64,000 nucleotides of DNA from an uncultured Oscillospiraceae bacterium (GTDB lineage Bacteria > Bacillota > Clostridia > Oscillospirales > Oscillospiraceae): positions 16,804 to 80,803 of the forward strand of contig CAKTVG010000010.1 of NCBI GenBank assembly GCA_934622035.1, written 5' to 3'. The translations under genes were made by a program, and so were the position numbers. The notes beneath the pieces were generated by a model, which was not told the DNA's origin, did not search any database, and saw nothing but the letters and a program-made list of their open reading frames with translations. Positions within the stretch are counted from its first letter, which is position 1; each line of letters starts with the position of its first letter. Below, piece by piece: positions 60,753 through 64,000 of this stretch.

Positions 60753-61979
60753 ATGGATGACCTGACTCCCATGGATCCGGAATACCGCGAGGCTGTCCCC
60801 GAAACGCCGCAGTCCTCCCCTGGCTATTACGGCACCGGCCGCCAGCCGGAAAAGCGTCCCTCGCATCTGCCCGTCATCATCGTTCTGATCTGTCTGCTCG
60901 CAGCGGCGAACTTTGTCACGATTTTTGCACTTCTCGAGCTGAAACGAACCCATGATACGCCCGCCGCGCCAAACAGTCTCGGCGCGCTTGTCGCCCTCAA
61001 TCCCACTGGGGAGTCCGCCTCTCCGAGCGAAAGCGGAACCAACAGCGGCGATATGATTCTCCAGCAGGAGTCAGACAGCGTGCTCTCGCTGCCGGAGCTT
61101 TACAAGAAGGTCGTCCCGAGCGTGGTTACCGTCTTCACCGGTACGGACGGCGCGGCAGGCACAGGCGTCGTTCTCTCGGAGGACGGCTACGTCATCACCA
61201 ATGCACACGCCGCCGCGCAGGCATCCGCGCTGCGCATCAGCACAAGCGACGGCACAGTCTATGAGGCCGCGCTCGTCGGCTGCGATACCGCCAGCGACCT
61301 GGCGCTGCTCAAGGCGGATGCCGCCGGGCTGACTCCCGCAGAGTTCGGCGATTCCGACCTGCTGGAAACCGGCGACAGCGTCGTCGCCGTCAGTCACCCC
61401 TTCGGCCAGACGCTGGGCGAGGCGACCATGTCGCAGGGCATCGTCTCCGCCATCAACAAAAACGTCAATCTCTCCGGGCGCACCGTCAGCCTTCTGCAAA
61501 CCAATGCCGCGCTGGATGCCGACGGCTCCGGCGGACCTCTCTTCAACGCCAGCGGCCAGGTCATCGGCTTCAATGTCGCCCATGCGGGCACGCTGGTCTC
61601 CTATGAATCCGTCCCCGCCATCGGCTTTGCGATTCCCACGCGCGACGTCAAATCGCTCCTGCGGGAGCTTCTCAACAGCTCCGGGAAGGAAACCACCGTC
61701 AGTCTGGGTCTTGAGGTCATGGACATTCCCAAGGGCTCCCGTGTCTACTGGAAGCTGCCCGCGGGCGTTATGATCCGCAGCCTTCCCGAGGACAGCAGTG
61801 CCTATGCCTCCGGCCTTCGCGCAGGCGATATCATCGTCCGCATCGGTGAAGAGGCCGTGCAGAGCGTGCAGGACTACGACGAAATTCTGAAAACCGTCTC
61901 CGCCGGACAGAGCATCCGCATCTATATCTACCGCGGCGGCAGCCTGTATTACGCCGACATCGTTACAAGCGCAGAATAA
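60753..61979 (+). CDS. HtrA-like trypsin/PDZ serine protease
   Basis: A 408-residue membrane-anchored protease. A proline-rich cytoplasmic N-terminus (about 45 residues) precedes one membrane helix (LPVIIVLICLLAAANFVTIFA), then a trypsin-like domain with His in VITNAHAAAQ, Asp in SDLALLKAD and Ser in DADGSGGPLFN, and a C-terminal PDZ domain (GLRAGDIIVRIGEEAV). The serine motif reads DGSGGP where most family members have GNSGGP. The ATG at 60753 follows AGGAGGT by 7 bases. It probably degrades misfolded envelope proteins under control of the two-component genes. Confidence 0.88.
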   Translation: MDDLTPMDPEYREAVPETPQSSPGYYGTGRQPEKRPSHLPVIIVLICLLAAANFVTIFALLELKRTHDTPAAPNSLGALVALNPTGESASPSESGTNSGDMILQQESDSVLSLPELYKKVVPSVVTVFTGTDGAAGTGVVLSEDGYVITNAHAAAQASALRISTSDGTVYEAALVGCDTASDLALLKADAAGLTPAEFGDSDLLETGDSVVAVSHPFGQTLGEATMSQGIVSAINKNVNLSGRTVSLLQTNAALDADGSGGPLFNASGQVIGFNVAHAGTLVSYESVPAIGFAIPTRDVKSLLRELLNSSGKETTVSLGLEVMDIPKGSRVYWKLPAGVMIRSLPEDSSAYASGLRAGDIIVRIGEEAVQSVQDYDEILKTVSAGQSIRIYIYRGGSLYYADIVTSAE

Positions 61980-61983
61980 GCAC

Positions 61984-62016
61984 AAATTCCCTCCCAGTTT
62001 CACCGGGAGGGAATTT
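61984..62016. terminator. Terminator between htrA-like gene and converging glycosidase gene
   Basis: AAATTCCCTCCC and its complement (12-bp stem, 9-base loop), A/T-flanked on both sides. Confidence 0.85.
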
Positions 62017-62023
62017 ATTTTCT

Positions 62024-63247
62024 TTATTCCATTGTGCCGTAGATCCATGCGTTCGGCAGAAGACGCGAAACGATGGAGGTGTTGGAGCACTTCGTCACAT
62101 ACTGCCCGTCGTACCACAGCACGGCGCTCGTGCCGCCGTCAAGGTTCATCGCCTGATAGCAGTTGTGCCGCTCCAGAATCTCCACGCAGGCCGCCAGCTC
62201 GCAGCCGAGCGACCGGCCGATCATGCGGCCCTCAATCACCAGCATCAGAATTTCCTTCTTGTCTGACTGTCCGATGCAGGCGCGGGGATTGATGGCGTAC
62301 CAGCCGGAATATTCGTCCACCAGCGCCTTACCGTCTACGATCAGCGCCGGAGAAAACTCCACCGCATCGGTCGTTCCCGGAGAAACCGGCTGATCCGCAT
62401 CCGTCACATAGAGCAGGTTGTCCTCGTGCAGCTCGATGCGCTTATACCCGCTGGAAAAGTGCGTGCCGTAGGACTCCCCCTGGCACATCGTGTAGCCCGC
62501 CAGCTCACCGCCGCTGCCGTCGCCGCCCGGATCCATGAAGCCGCTGCCCGTCATGGCGAGCAGCGCGCCGTTCTCCTCCGCAATCGCATGCAGCTGCTGA
62601 CCATAGGAGCCGATGTACGCCGACGGCGCAAGGCTGAGCTGGCTCGGGTCCTTGGCAATTGCCAGCGCACCCATGAAGCCGCTGCCCTCCACGCGGACGA
62701 TGAGGATTTTGTTCTTTGCGTCGATGGCAAGCACCTGTTCGCCCATCGTGGTGTAAATGCTCGTTCCCTTGTCATCCAGCCCGGATTCATTGATCTTGAG
62801 ATTCTCCCAGCCGCTTTCCAGCGTCTCGGGATGTGCGGAAAGATAGGATTCGAGGCTTTCCTGATCCAGCTCCCAGAACAGCTCATAAAAGCTGTCCTTT
62901 GCCGTCTGCTCCGGCGCATGTGTCGGCGTCTCTGCATCCTTATCCCATTTGCTGATGATGCCGATCTGCTGCTTTTTGGAATCGTCCATGCGGTTGACAA
63001 CCTCCTGCACCATGGACTCCGGGAAAAACCACTCCGCCAGCCAATGGTGCGACATGGTAGACATGGCCGTTTCTATGTAGGCCTCGCGCAGCGAGCGGAT
63101 CGTCGGGTTGTTCGTAAAAACAATAAAGCAGTACAGGCACTCCAACAGCAGCGCGATGCCAAGCAAAATCGCCGCCACACGAAGGCCTCTTCCCGGCTTC
63201 TTCGTCTTTTTCCTTCTCGCAGGCGCTCCGCCTGCGTTTGATTTCAT
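62024..63247 (-). CDS. Phosphodiester glycosidase (NAGPA domain) family protein
   Basis: A 407-residue protein with a basic N-terminus, one membrane segment (residues about 22-45) and an extracellular domain. The C-terminal half (from about 190) is the phosphodiester glycosidase domain of NAGPA/DUF2233, recognised by AMNLDGGTSAVLWYDG near the end and MVIEGR-like strands before it. Family members cut sugar-phosphodiester bonds, perhaps in teichoic acid or exopolysaccharide. The best ribosome site (GGAGGAG) lies about 20 bases before the ATG at 63247, which is far; no better in-frame start is seen. Confidence 0.85.
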   Translation of the reverse strand: MKSNAGGAPARRKKTKKPGRGLRVAAILLGIALLLECLYCFIVFTNNPTIRSLREAYIETAMSTMSHHWLAEWFFPESMVQEVVNRMDDSKKQQIGIISKWDKDAETPTHAPEQTAKDSFYELFWELDQESLESYLSAHPETLESGWENLKINESGLDDKGTSIYTTMGEQVLAIDAKNKILIVRVEGSGFMGALAIAKDPSQLSLAPSAYIGSYGQQLHAIAEENGALLAMTGSGFMDPGGDGSGGELAGYTMCQGESYGTHFSSGYKRIELHEDNLLYVTDADQPVSPGTTDAVEFSPALIVDGKALVDEYSGWYAINPRACIGQSDKKEILMLVIEGRMIGRSLGCELAACVEILERHNCYQAMNLDGGTSAVLWYDGQYVTKCSNTSIVSRLLPNAWIYGTME

Positions 63248-63289
63248 CTGATTTTCTATGAGAAGCTCCTCCTCTCTTTAATGCAGGAC

Positions 63290-63318
63290 ATTATAGCACA
63301 GTTACGGCGCCGTGTAAA
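63290..63318 (-). promoter_or_regulatory. Promoter of phosphodiester glycosidase gene
   Basis: TTTACA (63313-63318), 17-bp spacer, TATAAT (63290-63295), leftward. Confidence 0.8.
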
Positions 63319-63805
63319 CAATTGTTAAGAAAAATTAACAGGTCAATTCTGTCTCTGCGCCGCTTTCCCGCCGCTTCCGCGGATACGCTGCACTCTTTGC
63401 GCCGTAAATCCGCTTTTAAGACGGCCTCTGCGTTGTTTTTGTTCCCGATTTCCGCAGAAAAAACTTATGTTATGCATTTTCTGTTCGTGCATAAGGAATC
63501 GCTCCCCTGCATTACACAAAGTAGCGCTGCGGAAAAGCACCTTATTCCAGCAAAGGCTTCGGCAAATGGCTGCAAGCTCCCCCCGCAGACATTGCTTGCC
63601 GGAGGATGATCGATGTTTGTTGATCTGGATCCCACTTCATCAGTCTGTTTGGGCCGAAGAAAAGCCGTAAGCAAATCTTCCCGCAGTCGTTTCCCGCAAG
63701 AGCTGATCTGTGCTTCCCTGCGCATTTCCACTTTGTCCCGCGCCCGAGTCCCGTTTCGCCGCCTCGCCGGATATCTTATTTTCAAAAAAATGTGCCGGAC
63801 ATCCC
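63319..63805. other. Intergenic stretch without a supportable gene
   Basis: About 490 bases with short open frames on both strands. None has a convincing ribosome site, family motif or sensible composition. No repeat, riboswitch or tRNA was recognised. Confidence 0.5.
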
Positions 63806-63834
63806 TTGATTTTTTCCGGCATTTCGGCTATTAT
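63806..63834 (+). promoter_or_regulatory. Promoter upstream of the tRNA-Ser fragment
   Basis: TTGATT (63806-63811), 17-bp spacer, TATTAT (63829-63834), about 60 bases before the tRNA-like 5' end. Confidence 0.55.
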
Positions 63835-63892
63835 GTATAAAGCATTCGTAGCCGCACCCTTTTTCGCGCTGCTGCCGGACGCAGCCGCCCCC

Positions 63893-63933
63893 GGAGAGGG
63901 ATCGAAGTGGTCATAACGGGGCTGACTCGAAAT
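63893..63933 (+). tRNA. 5' half of a tRNA-Ser(CGA)-like gene, interrupted
   Basis: The sequence reads like the 5' half of a serine tRNA: acceptor strand GGAGAGG (63893-63899), D-arm with AAGTGGT, then anticodon loop CTCGAAA (63926-63932, anticodon CGA). After T63933 the descending anticodon stem should complement GCTGA, but it reads GCGCG. No T-arm (GGTTCGAATCC-type) or CCA follows. A promoter lies upstream. Most likely an integrated element broke the gene here; the 3' half would lie beyond the window. Confidence 0.5.
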
Positions 63934-63962
63934 GCGCGTTGGCTCTGGCCGTTTTCTCCGCT

Positions 63963-63989
63963 GAAAACCCTTGATTTATAAGGGTTTTC
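63963..63989. other. Perfect hairpin next to the broken tRNA
   Basis: GAAAACCCTT and AAGGGTTTTC form a perfect 10-bp inverted repeat around a 7-base centre, 29 bases past the end of tRNA similarity. It could be a recombinase arm site or a terminator for the truncated transcript. Confidence 0.45.
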
Positions 63990-64000
63990 GCCGGATCGAA

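Noticed and set aside
63322..63840. Several short frames near the right edge
   Set aside because: None has a good ribosome site, homology or normal composition; frames on both strands overlap each other.
63893..63963. Complete tRNA at the right edge
   Set aside because: The descending anticodon stem and T-arm are missing. GGAGAGG could pair with TTTCTCC at 63953-63959, but only with two G-U pairs and without room for a T-arm.

Overview
The window reads as chromosomal DNA of an anaerobic Gram-positive bacterium, most likely a gut Clostridia/Oscillospirales-type Firmicute. The evidence is high G+C (near 60% by eye), strong AGGAGG ribosome sites, TTGACA-17-TATAAT promoters, the hrcA-grpE-dnaK-dnaJ order with a perfect CIRCE element, an anaerobic NrdG activase, ATP-type PEP carboxykinase, a SipW/TasA-type surface locus and YedE/YedF/DUF3343 selenium-sulfur genes. 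The species cannot be fixed from the sequence. Genes are packed in short operons with 4-bp ATGA/GTGA overlaps. No rRNA, complete tRNA, insertion sequence or CRISPR array was seen.

Layout. 1-3552: start of a dCMP deaminase, a small membrane exporter, and divergent selenium/sulfur genes (yedE-yedF-DUF3343 against a cysteine desulfurase) with an inverted repeat between their promoters. 3553-7730: heterodimeric ABC multidrug exporter preceded by a promoter, a 22-codon leader ORF and a terminator, arranged like a translation-coupled attenuator. 7761-10746: GH2 glycosidase and MFS transporter. 10865-16288: PAP2 phosphatase, hydrolase, nrdG, dut, YgiQ-like radical SAM, DUF3786. 16328-18452: pyrG, Dabb, GIY-YIG. 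18561-21570: exported hydrolase, a structured intergenic stretch, pckA.

21770-27501 is a divergent lipid-type locus. Leftward are a GT2-GtrA glycosyltransferase and a phosphopantetheinyl transferase. Rightward are an AMP-ligase fused to a carrier domain, two PlsC-like acyltransferases, a free acyl carrier protein and an LRAT-fold protein. 27777-35624 is a surface-fibre locus: TetR regulator, SipW signal peptidase, four TasA/CalY-like proteins, a 1073-residue repeat protein with a low-G+C insert, and a wall-anchor protein. 35673-37867 holds a tandem PII-like protein with a DUF1538 membrane protein.

38074-44314: nucleotidyltransferase, rpiB, unknown membrane protein, cysteine desulfurase, GNAT, M29 aminopeptidase, homocysteine methyltransferase. 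44346-50130: an alpha-glucan operon (binding protein, two permeases, LacI regulator, malQ) with a perfect 20-bp operator just downstream of its promoter. 50398-58372: D,D-carboxypeptidase, dnaJ, dnaK, grpE, hrcA, typA. 58615-61979: response regulator, histidine kinase and HtrA-like protease. 62024-63247: phosphodiester glycosidase family protein. The right edge carries the 5' half of a serine tRNA gene that stops matching a tRNA in the anticodon stem, probably the junction of an integrated element beyond the window.
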